A stretch of 42,643 nt of DNA from an uncultured bacterium. Lineage in GTDB: Bacteria > Patescibacteriota > Patescibacteriia > Patescibacteriales > SZUA-104. Positions 21,827 through 28,982 of this stretch are shown in pieces; position 1 is the first letter of the stretch, and each line of letters starts with the position of its first letter. The stretch lies in the NCBI GenBank assembly GCA_913009695.1, contig CAJVWV010000008.1, positions 1-42,643 on the forward strand, in the 5' to 3' direction. The notes below the pieces were generated by a model. It saw only the letters and a list, made by a program, of their open reading frames with translations, was not told where the DNA came from and made no database searches. A program made the position numbers and the translations under genes.

Positions 21827-24007
21827 ATGTCAATAAAAAAAACAATTATCAAAATAACCGGTATGCATTGCGCGGCTTGCGCGGCTAATATTTCTAATGC
21901 TTTAAAAAAGCACGGGGGCGTGAAATCCGCGGATGTTAATTTTGCCACTCAAAAAGCGAAAGTGGAATTTGACGAGGGGGAAACTGATTTAAATGAAATT
22001 AAAAATATTGTTGAAAAAGCCGGTTTTATGGTTGAGGACGAAACATCAGCGGACAATACCGCGCGCGCCGCGCGCGAAAACGAAAAAAAACAAAGGAATA
22101 GAACAATACTTGCCATAATTCTATCCGCGCCTGTTGTCGCGAGAATGTTTTGGGCGTGGGAGATCCCGGGCGAATTTTGGGGCGTTAATTTTAAAAACTG
22201 GACTCAGCATGACTTAACTTTTATTATTGTCTTTATTCTGGGCTGGCAATTCCATAGCGGCGCGTTCAAACAGTTAAACAGGGGCAAGGCCAATATGGAC
22301 AGTTTGATTTCTCTGGGGACTTTAACCGCTTATTTTTACAGCGTCTACGCTATGTTCATCGGCGCGGAACTGTATTATGAAAGCGCCGCCGCCATTACCG
22401 CGTTGATTTTACTGGGCAGATACATGGAGATAAAAACCAAGGGAAAGGCCAGTAAAGCCATGAAAAAACTAATGGAATTGGGCGTAAAAAAGGCAAGATT
22501 AGTAAATAAAAAAGGACAAGAAACAAAAATAGATATTGAAAAAATAAAAATCGGAGATATTATTTTAGTAAAACCAAGCGAAAAAATACCGTTAGACGGA
22601 ATTGTGATTAACGGAAATTCAAACGTTGATGAATCAATGTTGACCGGCGAAAGTTTACCCGTTTCTAAATCTAAAAACGATAAAATATTTGGCGCGACGA
22701 TCAATAAAGACGGAATTTTAAAAATTAAAGTTACGCAAATCGGAGAAAATACAATTTTAGCGCAAATTATTAAAACTGTAGAAGAAGCGCAAATGTATAA
22801 AGCGCCGATTCAAAAATTAGCGGATAGAATCGCCGGAATTTTTGTACCGATTGTTATTGTAATAGCCGCTTTAACTTTTTTGGGCTGGTATTTTATCGGA
22901 GGAATTCTAGCTATAAGTATAATTAACGCGGTAGCCGTTTTAGTTATAGCTTGCCCATGCGCTTTGGGTATTGCTACGCCGATTGCAATTATGGTAGGTA
23001 CTAGCGTCGGAGCGCGCCAAGGAATTTTAATTAAAAACGGAGAGAGCTTTGAACGGGCAAAAAATATTGATACGATTATTTTTGACAAAACTGGAACGCT
23101 TACCAAGGGTGAACCGAAAGTGGAAGAAATAATAATAAATAAAAACTCTAATTTTAAAAATAATAAAATTATTAAAATCGCCGCCTCGCTTGCTATCCAA
23201 TCAGAGCATCCTTTGTCTAAAGCTATTGCCAAATACGCTAAAGAAAAAAATATAGAATTAACTAAAACAGAAAATTTTCAAGAAGTTTCCGGCCGGGGCG
23301 TAAGCGCAAAATGCGTTGAACATAAAACTAATTTACTTTTAGGCAATAGAAAAATTTTAGAAGAAAATAACCTTGATTTAGTATGGGCGGATAAAATTAT
23401 TCAAGAGTATGGAAATAAGGGGGGAACTATAAATTTTGCGGCGCACGGCAGCGCGGTAATCGGCGCGATTTTAATCGCGGACGAGCTTAAAGAAACCGCG
23501 GAAGAAACAATTAAAAAAACGAAAAAACTTGGACTAGAGCCGATAATGATTACGGGGGATAATAAAAATACGGCGAAAACAATTGCCGAAAAAATTGGCA
23601 TTAAAAATTTTTTGGCTGAAGTTTTGCCAACCGAAAAACAAGCGCAAGTTAAAAAATTGCAAGAGAGCGGAAAAAAAGTTGTATTCGTCGGCGACGGCAT
23701 AAACGACGCGCCTTCGCTTGCGCAATCCGATTTAGGCATCGCCATGGGTTCGGGCACGGATATTGCCAAGGAAGCCGGTAATATTATTATAATGAAGAGT
23801 GATCCGATGAAAGTGGTTGACGCTATTAATTTATCGCAAAAAACTTTCAAAATAATAAAACAAAATCTTTTTTGGGCATTTTTCTATAATGTTTTAGCTA
23901 TTCCTTTGGCAATCGCCGGGTTAATAAGCCCGATGATAGCGGCTATCGCTATGAGCAGTTCAAGTATTACGGTGATAGGGAATAGTTTAAGAATTTACAG
24001 AAAATAA
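21827..24007 (+). CDS. copA: Copper-exporting P-type ATPase
   Basis: A 726-aa P1B-1-type ATPase from the preferred ATG at 21827 (MSIKKTIIKITGMHCAACAA); the track starts 11 codons earlier at 21794. One N-terminal HMA domain carries GMHCAAC. Eight membrane helices are expected, with the actuator loop DESMLTGESLPVSK, the metal site CPCALGIATP, the phosphorylation motif DKTGTLTKG, the SEHPL motif of the nucleotide domain, TGDNKNTA, and the hinge GDGINDAPSLAQSDLGIAMG. The last helices have YNVLAIPLA and AMSSSSITVIGNSLR, the Cu(I) signature. It pumps Cu(I) out of the cytosol. It ends the copper run and is followed by a terminator. Confidence 0.95.
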   Translation: MSIKKTIIKITGMHCAACAANISNALKKHGGVKSADVNFATQKAKVEFDEGETDLNEIKNIVEKAGFMVEDETSADNTARAARENEKKQRNRTILAIILSAPVVARMFWAWEIPGEFWGVNFKNWTQHDLTFIIVFILGWQFHSGAFKQLNRGKANMDSLISLGTLTAYFYSVYAMFIGAELYYESAAAITALILLGRYMEIKTKGKASKAMKKLMELGVKKARLVNKKGQETKIDIEKIKIGDIILVKPSEKIPLDGIVINGNSNVDESMLTGESLPVSKSKNDKIFGATINKDGILKIKVTQIGENTILAQIIKTVEEAQMYKAPIQKLADRIAGIFVPIVIVIAALTFLGWYFIGGILAISIINAVAVLVIACPCALGIATPIAIMVGTSVGARQGILIKNGESFERAKNIDTIIFDKTGTLTKGEPKVEEIIINKNSNFKNNKIIKIAASLAIQSEHPLSKAIAKYAKEKNIELTKTENFQEVSGRGVSAKCVEHKTNLLLGNRKILEENNLDLVWADKIIQEYGNKGGTINFAAHGSAVIGAILIADELKETAEETIKKTKKLGLEPIMITGDNKNTAKTIAEKIGIKNFLAEVLPTEKQAQVKKLQESGKKVVFVGDGINDAPSLAQSDLGIAMGSGTDIAKEAGNIIIMKSDPMKVVDAINLSQKTFKIIKQNLFWAFFYNVLAIPLAIAGLISPMIAAIAMSSSSITVIGNSLRIYRK

Positions 24008-24011
24008 AATA

Positions 24012-24056
24012 AAAAAACGCCATTCCGCCAGTTGGTAAATTGCAGGGCGTTTTTTG
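24012..24056 (+). terminator. Terminator after copA
   Basis: AAAAAACGCC pairs with GGCGTTTTTT around a 24-base loop, followed by a T-rich run. Confidence 0.75.
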
Positions 24057-24236
24057 TTGTTTTTTGTTTTGTTGTTTTTTTGATTTTATGTTAGAATATA
24101 TACAAGTATATTGTTGATAACTTTAAAAATAATCTTATACAAACTCACTTAAGATAGCTTATATACTTTGCTTATTTTATTATATAAATAAGTTGTCTTA
24201 TATAATTTTGTATAACTTTTAGAGAGGGGGTGAGAT

Positions 24237-24641
24237 ATGATGAAAAAATTATCAAAAGGAATAATAATTTCTGTAGCTATTTGTTTTGTTTTCGCTATGG
24301 CTCTTGCGGTAACATCGCCTGTTTTAGCGGCTAACACAGCCGACTCTCTTCTTTGGGGGAACACAGAAACAAATGTTGAGGCTGCTATTGGTTTAGGAAA
24401 TGAAGATCCAAGAATAATAGCCGCTGAAATAATTAATGTAATTTTAGGGTTTCTTGGAATAATCGCGGTTGTTATCATCTTACTCGGTGGATTTAAATGG
24501 ATGACTGGCGGAGGAAACGAAGACAAGATTGGAGAAGCAAAAAATTTATTAACTGCCGGCATAATCGGTTTAGTAATCATTTTGGCTTCTTGGGGTCTTG
24601 CTAAATTTGTTATTGACCTACTCTATAACGCGACCAGATAA
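24237..24641 (+). CDS. T4SS VirB2-like pilin, copy 2 (first of the tandem array)
   Basis: A 134-aa protein. A signal peptide ends at SPVLA-AN. Then come a polar segment and two helices (INVILGFLGIIAVVIILLGG and GIIGLVIILASWGLAKFVI) around the loop FKWMTGGGNEDKIGEAKN. It has the strongest Shine-Dalgarno in the area (AGAGGGGGTGA, 5-6 bases before ATG), unlike most genes here, so it is probably highly translated. Fold and length match VirB2/TrbC-type major pilin subunits. A 168-base spacer with two large hairpins separates it from the other five. Confidence 0.88.
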   Translation: MMKKLSKGIIISVAICFVFAMALAVTSPVLAANTADSLLWGNTETNVEAAIGLGNEDPRIIAAEIINVILGFLGIIAVVIILLGGFKWMTGGGNEDKIGEAKNLLTAGIIGLVIILASWGLAKFVIDLLYNATR

Positions 24642-24689
24642 CATAATTTTAAGGAACATAAAATTTTTAAAGTTAACTTAAAATATAGT

Positions 24690-24765
24690 GTATCTCATCC
24701 CGAACTCTCGGAATTGGGATATACTACTCTAACCATAAACGAAAATTTTGTGTTTAGAGTAGTGA
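24690..24765 (+). promoter_or_regulatory. Two hairpins between pilin copies 2 and 3
   Basis: AGTGTATctCATCCC pairs with GGGATATACT, and ACTACTCTAA pairs with TTAGAGTAGT around a 20-base AT-rich loop. There is no T-run. They may set the ratio of pilin 2 to the downstream pilins by RNA processing or act as a leader; a TATAAT lies at 24802-24807, just before the next start codon. Confidence 0.4.
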
Positions 24766-24809
24766 ACCACGTAAAACCACTTTGTGATAACTGGGTAAAA
24801 ATATAATCT

Positions 24810-25229
24810 ATGTATTTACCAAAAAATCAAAAAAAACTTCTATTTATACTTATAGTTTTTGTTTTTAGTTTTTTATTCGTAGCGCAAGGCGTAATAGCGG
24901 AAACCGGAGCTGAAGATGCTTTAAGTGGACTAAATACAACCGCCCAGACGGGCTTTGGAGGCGGCACTACAATTCCTGAGAACATTCAAAAACCCATCTC
25001 AGAACAAATAGGAACAATAATAGGAGCTTTACTCGCATTTATCGGCGTTATATTTTTTATTCTAATGATTTACGGAGGGTTTCTCTGGATGACAGCACAA
25101 GGGAACGAAGAACAAATAACAAAAGCTAAGAACTTAATTATCGCCGCGGTGATAGGAATAATTATAGTAATGTCCGCTTACGCAATTACGGCGTATATCG
25201 GTGGGACTTTAACTGGAGGCCAAACTTAA
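24810..25229 (+). CDS. T4SS VirB2-like pilin, copy 3
   Basis: A 139-aa protein. A signal peptide (LLFILIVFVFSFLFVAQGVIA) is followed by a polar Gly/Thr segment, then helix 1 (IGALLAFIGVIFFILMIYGG), the loop FLWMTAQGNEEQITKAKN and helix 2 (IIAAVIGIIIVMSAYAITAY). It is separated from copy 4 by only 6 bases, so the two are cotranscribed. The mature N-terminal region differs between copies while the two helices and loop are nearly constant. Confidence 0.88.
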   Translation: MYLPKNQKKLLFILIVFVFSFLFVAQGVIAETGAEDALSGLNTTAQTGFGGGTTIPENIQKPISEQIGTIIGALLAFIGVIFFILMIYGGFLWMTAQGNEEQITKAKNLIIAAVIGIIIVMSAYAITAYIGGTLTGGQT

Positions 25230-25235
25230 AATTAT

Positions 25236-25646
25236 ATGAAAAATAAAATCCTTTTTATACTTATTACTTTCGTTATATTGTTTTTTGGAATCATTAATAT
25301 AGTTTTAGCGGAAGAATTTGATTTTGAAGAAAACAGCGGTCTTATTGATACTGGACAGGGAGCGGGTTATGACACTGACTCATTGGTTTATGATTCTGAA
25401 AGCGCTCTTAATAATACAATCGGAAATATTATTAAAGCTGCTCTTTCTTTTCTCGGCGTTATATTTCTTATTCTTATGATTTACGGCGGATTTCTATGGA
25501 TGACAGCCAAAGGCAATGAAGAGGAAGTTACAAAAGCTAAAAATCTAATTAATGCCGCGATAATAGGCTTGATTATAGTTGTTTCCGCTTACGCGATTAG
25601 TTATTTTGTTATAAAAAATTTAAGTGGCGCGGCATTACCTAAATAA
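25236..25646 (+). CDS. T4SS VirB2-like pilin, copy 4
   Basis: A 136-aa protein with a signal peptide (ILFILITFVILFFGIINIVLA), an acidic mature start (EEFDFEENSGLIDTGQGAGY), then the pilin helices around FLWMTAKGNEEEVTKAKN and IGLIIVVSAYAISYFVI. It is most similar to copies 3 and 5 in the helix-loop-helix part. It lies 6 bases from each neighbour. Confidence 0.88.
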   Translation: MKNKILFILITFVILFFGIINIVLAEEFDFEENSGLIDTGQGAGYDTDSLVYDSESALNNTIGNIIKAALSFLGVIFLILMIYGGFLWMTAKGNEEEVTKAKNLINAAIIGLIIVVSAYAISYFVIKNLSGAALPK

Positions 25647-25652
25647 TAATTA

Positions 25653-26111
25653 ATGTCATACAATATAAAAAAATTAAATATCAATAAAATAGCTGTTTTA
25701 TTGGCAACTTTCTTTGTTGGCTTTTCTTGTTTCGCCGCTCCTAATGATTATAACGCAATAGAAGATGCTCCTAATCTAAAAAATGCTTTTACAGCAGAAC
25801 AGGCTGGTGACGAACCATTAATTGATACGGTTGCCAATATAAGCGGCTATGATGTTTCAAAATCAGAAGTAGAACCAATAATCGGCACAGTTATCCAAAC
25901 TATCCTTTCTCTATTAGGAATAATATTTGTTATATTAATGATCTACGGCGGATATTTATGGATGACTGCTAAGGGCAATGAGGAACAGGTCACAAAAGCT
26001 AAAAACGTAATTATCGCCGCCATAACCGGTTTAGTTATAGTTATTGCGGCTTACGCGATTAGTTATTTTGTAATAAGTAAAATAAGCGCGGGAGTATTAA
26101 AAACATCTTAA
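25653..26111 (+). CDS. T4SS VirB2-like pilin, copy 5
   Basis: A 152-aa protein. A signal peptide (IAVLLATFFVGFSCFA-AP) is followed by a longer polar region of about 50 residues, then helix 1 (LSLLGIIFVILMIYGG), the loop YLWMTAKGNEEQVTKAKN and helix 2 (ITGLVIVIAAYAISYFVI). It starts 6 bases after copy 4. Confidence 0.88.
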   Translation: MSYNIKKLNINKIAVLLATFFVGFSCFAAPNDYNAIEDAPNLKNAFTAEQAGDEPLIDTVANISGYDVSKSEVEPIIGTVIQTILSLLGIIFVILMIYGGYLWMTAKGNEEQVTKAKNVIIAAITGLVIVIAAYAISYFVISKISAGVLKTS

Positions 26112-26129
26112 ATTAATAAAAAATTTAAT

Positions 26130-26555
26130 ATGAATAAATTTTTAAAAGCATTAAATAATTGGGATTCCATTCGCGATAAAAAGTTTAAGGTAGCGGAACA
26201 AATTTTAATATTAGTTATTTTAGTAAGCATTTTAATTTTACCTTATTTTGTTTTCGCGGCAGGACCGATTGACAAACTAACATCAGTAGCAAACACAGGA
26301 GGATACGCAGACGCGAACGAAACCAGTTTTGCTTCAATTTTAGGTCTAGTAGTTAGCGCCTTTCTAAGCCTGCTTGGAATTATTTTTGTGATTTTAATGG
26401 TTTACGCCGGACACAACTGGATGACGGCAGCCGGCAATGAAGAAAAACTAAAAAAGGCTCAAGAAACCTTGTGGCGGGCGGTTATTGGATTAATAATTAT
26501 TATTGGAGCATGGGCGATTTGGCAATTTGTATGGACTTCAAACTTATTTCAATAA
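26130..26555 (+). CDS. T4SS VirB2-like pilin, copy 6
   Basis: A 141-aa protein. It has a longer charged N-terminus (MNKFLKALNNWDSIRDKKFK) before the signal helix (ILILVILVSILILPYFVFA-AG), then a short polar region, helix 1 (LSLLGIIFVILMVYAG), the loop HNWMTAAGNEEKLKKAQE and helix 2 (VIGLIIIIGAWAIWQFVW). Trp-rich helix 2 and the HNW loop set it apart from copies 3-5. Confidence 0.86.
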   Translation: MNKFLKALNNWDSIRDKKFKVAEQILILVILVSILILPYFVFAAGPIDKLTSVANTGGYADANETSFASILGLVVSAFLSLLGIIFVILMVYAGHNWMTAAGNEEKLKKAQETLWRAVIGLIIIIGAWAIWQFVWTSNLFQ

Positions 26556-26566
26556 TAATATATTTT

Positions 26567-27001
26567 ATGAAAGAAAAAAATAAAAAACATTCAAGGTACT
26601 TATTAATTAATATTTTATTATTTTCGTTGTTCGCTTTTAATATTTGTAGTGCCAAGGTTTCTGATCAATTAATACTTGATACAGACAATCAGAGCCAAGC
26701 ATTTCAAGTTGAGTCTGGGTATGCACCAACTACTTCTGTCGGAAGCATTATGGCCGCGGTCATAAAAGGCTTCTTAGGACTTCTTGGAATTATATTTGTA
26801 ATTTTAATAATTACAGCCGGCTATAACTGGATGACTGCTGCGGGAGAAGAAGAAAAAGTTAATAAAGCCAAAGATACCTTAAAGCGGGCAATAATCGGTT
26901 TAATAATAGTAGTTAGCGCCTACGCTATTACTTATTTCGTGTTTACGAATCTGCCAGGAGGAAGCACAACAGGACCAACGACAACAGTTCCCCCACAATA
27001 A
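26567..27001 (+). CDS. T4SS VirB2-like pilin, copy 7 (last of the tandem array)
   Basis: A 144-aa protein from the ATG at 26567 (MKEKNKKHSRYLLINILLFS). The track starts at 26471 inside copy 6, which is unlikely because those codons read the conserved part of copy 6 in another frame. It has a signal helix, a polar region, helix 1 (GFLGLLGIIFVILIITAG), the loop YNWMTAAGEEEKVNKAKD and helix 2 (IIGLIIVVSAYAITYFVF), then a Thr/Pro/Gly-rich tail (STTGPTTTVPPQ) that the other copies lack. A strong terminator follows 20 bases later. Confidence 0.86.
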   Translation: MKEKNKKHSRYLLINILLFSLFAFNICSAKVSDQLILDTDNQSQAFQVESGYAPTTSVGSIMAAVIKGFLGLLGIIFVILIITAGYNWMTAAGEEEKVNKAKDTLKRAIIGLIIVVSAYAITYFVFTNLPGGSTTGPTTTVPPQ

Positions 27002-27022
27002 AACTAAGCTAAATCCAAATAG

Positions 27023-27056
27023 AAAAGAGGGTGCCTTATGGCAAACCCTCTTTTTT
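27023..27056 (+). terminator. Terminator of the pilin array
   Basis: AAAAGAGGGT-GCC, loop TTAT, GGC-A-ACCCTCTTTTTT. Confidence 0.92.
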
Positions 27057-27066
27057 AATTACTAAT

Positions 27067-27543
27067 TTATTCGTCACAACGCGCATACCAATGCACGTCC
27101 TGACCAAAAAATCTGTGAGTTTGTGTTGATACACGAAACTTCGATCTTTTACCGCAACTACCATTTACACATGACTGTGCTGTATATTCTCCGGGTATCA
27201 GATATATAGTATCCTGCATGTTCGGTGGCATAAGAAACCCTTTTGTCTCAGGACCATAAATACGAATATCACACTCTTCTCTGTTTGCATTGTAAACTAT
27301 ACCCTTGTATCCCATACTGGCTCCATTAATCATCATCGTCTGCGCTGGCTGAGCTTTAAGTTTTTCTAAGGCAAGCTTATCTTGTTTTATTCTAGCCACC
27401 TCGCTAGAGCCACCCAAGAAGTACCAATCACCATTATCGTATTGTGCTTCATTCCCATATAGGGTGGAGCACCCACTCATTATGATTGCTACGAACATCA
27501 ACATCAGTAAAACCACAACATTTTGCATTCTTTTCATTTTCAA
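27067..27543 (-). CDS. Lipoprotein of unknown function with strong Shine-Dalgarno
   Basis: A 158-aa protein with a canonical lipoprotein signal (VVVLLMLMFVAIIMSGCS; lipobox MSGC). The mature part starts STLYGNEAQYDNGDWYFLGG and includes a pair of Cys (TAQSCVNGSCGKRSKFRV) and an aromatic, Gly-rich C-terminal part. I do not recognise the family. It has a perfect AGGAGG 7 bases before the ATG, rare in this window, and a separate promoter about 300 bases upstream. These traits and its orientation against all neighbours suggest a recently acquired gene. Confidence 0.7.
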   Translation of the reverse strand: MKMKRMQNVVVLLMLMFVAIIMSGCSTLYGNEAQYDNGDWYFLGGSSEVARIKQDKLALEKLKAQPAQTMMINGASMGYKGIVYNANREECDIRIYGPETKGFLMPPNMQDTIYLIPGEYTAQSCVNGSCGKRSKFRVSTQTHRFFGQDVHWYARCDE

Positions 27544-27843
27544 TCCTCCTATTTAATGTATTTATATGTTTTAATGCCTAAAGGCATTGGTTTTTGATAA
27601 AGATCTATATTGTACATTTAATTATGAAGCGCAATTTATGATTATGCAAAATTTGCGCGTGAAGGGTCTAAAATCCTGCGAGTTATACTATTTTTATAAT
27701 TCTCATTTGTATACCGGTACATACTATAAATACAATTAAGCGCGCAGGGTCTTAGATCCTTTTAAACCAAATACTTTTAAAACCGTAAAGTTTAATAACT
27801 TATTTTGATTGCACCTCAGTATTTAACGTAGTTGTTAATTTGT
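27544..27843 (-). promoter_or_regulatory. Long (~300 nt) leader of the lipoprotein gene
   Basis: The sequence from the probable transcription start to the start codon has no ORF. On the minus strand it contains two imperfect direct repeats, AGGATCTAAGACCCTGCGCG and AGGATTTTAGACCCTTCACG, about 75 bases apart. It also has the hairpin GCGCAA..TTGCGC, and AATGCCTTTAGGCATT near the ribosome-binding site. It could be a regulated 5' UTR or contain a separate small RNA. Confidence 0.45.
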
Positions 27844-27849
27844 TATATT

Positions 27850-27878
27850 ACTATATCATGTTTATAAATATCTGTCAA
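27850..27878 (-). promoter_or_regulatory. Promoter of the lipoprotein gene
   Basis: On the minus strand: TTGACA (27878-27873), a 17-bp spacer and TATAGT (27855-27850). Near-consensus. Confidence 0.75.
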
Positions 27879-27880
27879 GG

Positions 27881-27909
27881 TTGACCTTAATTAGAATCCA
27901 TGATACACT
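27881..27909 (+). promoter_or_regulatory. Divergent promoter facing the 3D-domain gene
   Basis: TTGACC (27881-27886), a 17-bp spacer and TACACT (27904-27909). Its -35 is two bases from the -35 of the opposite promoter (tgtcaa-gg-ttgacc), so the pair is nearly symmetrical and cannot easily be bound by two polymerases at once. Confidence 0.65.
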
Positions 27910-27915
27910 ATAAGT

Positions 27916-27977
27916 AGAGTTTTATAAGAAGATCCCTATTCATGCTTGTTAATATCAGGCGGATAGGGTTTTTTGTA
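27916..27977 (+). ncRNA. Possible short terminated transcript
   Basis: It begins about 7 bases after the promoter -10 and ends at a hairpin (CCCTAT/ATAGGG, 27934-27968) with a T-run (ttttttg). It would give an RNA of about 60 nt, or an attenuator for the 28046 gene. Confidence 0.4.
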
Positions 27978-28003
27978 TGAAAAAATACAAAATTTAACGA
28001 ATT

Positions 28004-28036
28004 AATCCCCCAAACCCCCTTTAATAAAGGGGGCAG
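28004..28036. repeat. CCCCCTTTA-type palindrome upstream of the 3D-domain gene
   Basis: AATCCCCCAAACCCCCTTTA, then ataaagggggcagc; it ends 9 bases before the start codon, in the place of a ribosome-binding site. Confidence 0.8.
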
Positions 28037-28045
28037 CAAGAGAAT

Positions 28046-28561
28046 ATGGAAGCGCTTAAGCAAAACCACAAAAAACTAATATTACCCAGAAAGGCTAAAA
28101 AACTAATAATTTTATTGGTTTTTGTGCTTTGTTTTGATTTTGCTTTGTTTTTCATGCCGGCTTTAGCTAACGCGGCAACGGAAGAAACTATTATTGACCA
28201 AGAAGTGATGGTTGATCAAGTAATTGAACATTTACCGCAAAATAACGATTTAACAATAAAAAGCACTAGTTTGCGCGTAATTACAGCTTATAATTCTGAA
28301 CCGGGTCAAACTGACAACACTCCCTGCATTACAGCCAATAACTTTAATTTGTGTGAGCATGGCATTGAAGATACAGTTGCGGCTAATTTCCTGCCATTTG
28401 GCGTAAAAGTAAGGATTCCTGAGCTTTTTGGAGACAGAGTGTTTGTTGTTCGGGATAGAATGCATTCACGATTTTCAAACAGGATTGACGTATGGATGTT
28501 AGAAAAAGCCGATGCTATAAATCTTGGCATAAAATCAACTAAAATTGAGGTTCTTGAATAA
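28046..28561 (+). CDS. Secreted 3D-domain protein
   Basis: A 171-aa protein. A basic N-terminus and hydrophobic signal (LIILLVFVLCFDFALFFMPA) end near LANA-ATE, then a short linker. The 3D (double-psi beta-barrel) domain has RVITAYNSEPGQTDNTPCIT, then VAANFLPFGVKVRIPELFGD, then VFVVRDRMHSRFSNRIDVWM. The third Asp of the DxD signature is in IDVW. Such domains act on or bind peptidoglycan, as in MltA and YabE-like proteins. Two Cys may form a disulfide. The start is chosen on the basis of the signal peptide. Confidence 0.85.
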   Translation: MEALKQNHKKLILPRKAKKLIILLVFVLCFDFALFFMPALANAATEETIIDQEVMVDQVIEHLPQNNDLTIKSTSLRVITAYNSEPGQTDNTPCITANNFNLCEHGIEDTVAANFLPFGVKVRIPELFGDRVFVVRDRMHSRFSNRIDVWMLEKADAINLGIKSTKIEVLE

Positions 28562-28652
28562 AAATCGTAAAACACATAAAAAACATTATAACGAGAGCCT
28601 TTTATGGGTTCTTTTTGGTTTATATTGTTTTTTAAGTAATAATTTGATATAT

Positions 28653-28658
28653 TATAAT
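28653..28658 (+). promoter_or_regulatory. -10 of the tRNA-Cys gene
   Basis: TATAAT, nine bases before the mature tRNA start, so transcription would begin almost at the tRNA 5' end. The -35 region is T-rich (ttttttaag) and weak. Confidence 0.5.
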
Positions 28659-28666
28659 AGGTGCGT

Positions 28667-28739
28667 GGCCTGGTCGCCAAGTGGTTAAGGCAACAGTTTG
28701 CAAAACTGTCATTCGTGGGTTCGACTCCCGCCCAGGCCT
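28667..28739 (+). tRNA. tRNA-Cys (GCA)
   Basis: Acceptor arms GGCCTGG and CCAGGCC, anticodon stem ACAGT/ACTGT with loop TTGCAAA (anticodon GCA), T-arm GTGGGTTCGACTCCCGC, and discriminator U, as expected for tRNA-Cys. CCA is not encoded. Confidence 0.97.
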
Positions 28740-28750
28740 CATAATAAATA

Positions 28751-28786
28751 AAAAGCCTTATTCAATAACACGAATAAGGTTTTTTA
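28751..28786 (+). terminator. Terminator after tRNA-Cys
   Basis: CCTTATTC/GAATAAGG, flanked by AAAAG and a T-run. Confidence 0.92.
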
Positions 28787-28890
28787 AGTCCACAAAAACG
28801 TAGACTTAAGTTAATTGTGGATAACTTTTACTATTTTATACAATAATTAACTTAAGTCCACAATTTTCTAGACTAAAATGTGTATAACTA
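28786..28890. other. DnaA-box-like cluster with long inverted repeat
   Basis: TGTGGATAA (28816-28824) is a perfect reverse DnaA box (TTATCCACA). TGTGTATAA (28879-28887) has one mismatch and TTATACAAT (28836-28844) has two. AAGTCCACAA occurs twice. A GACTTAAGTTAATTGT inverted repeat (arms at about 28804-28818 and 28841-28858) encloses the perfect box. An AT-rich stretch (taaaattttatatatattaat) follows at 28926-28948. It could be an origin-like or DnaA-controlled site. dnaA and dnaN are not nearby. Confidence 0.4.
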
Positions 28891-28947
28891 AACATTAATT
28901 ATATTATTATTGACTAAAATTAGCATAAAATTTTATATATATTAATA

Positions 28948-28976
28948 TTGACTTTTTGTATTTTGCATGTTATACT
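28948..28976 (+). promoter_or_regulatory. Strong extended -10 promoter of the candidate RNA
   Basis: TTGACT (28948-28953), a 17-bp spacer and TGTTATACT (extended -10 ending at 28976). Confidence 0.8.
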
Positions 28977-28982
28977 AAGAAC

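Noticed and set aside
22375-23850. Long minus-strand ORFs inside copA
   Set aside because: Shadows of the CopA frame: hydrophobic antisense translations without start signals.
26471-26566. N-terminal extension of pilin copy 7
   Set aside because: These codons overlap the conserved end of pilin copy 6 in another frame, and the signal peptide only follows the ATG at 26567.
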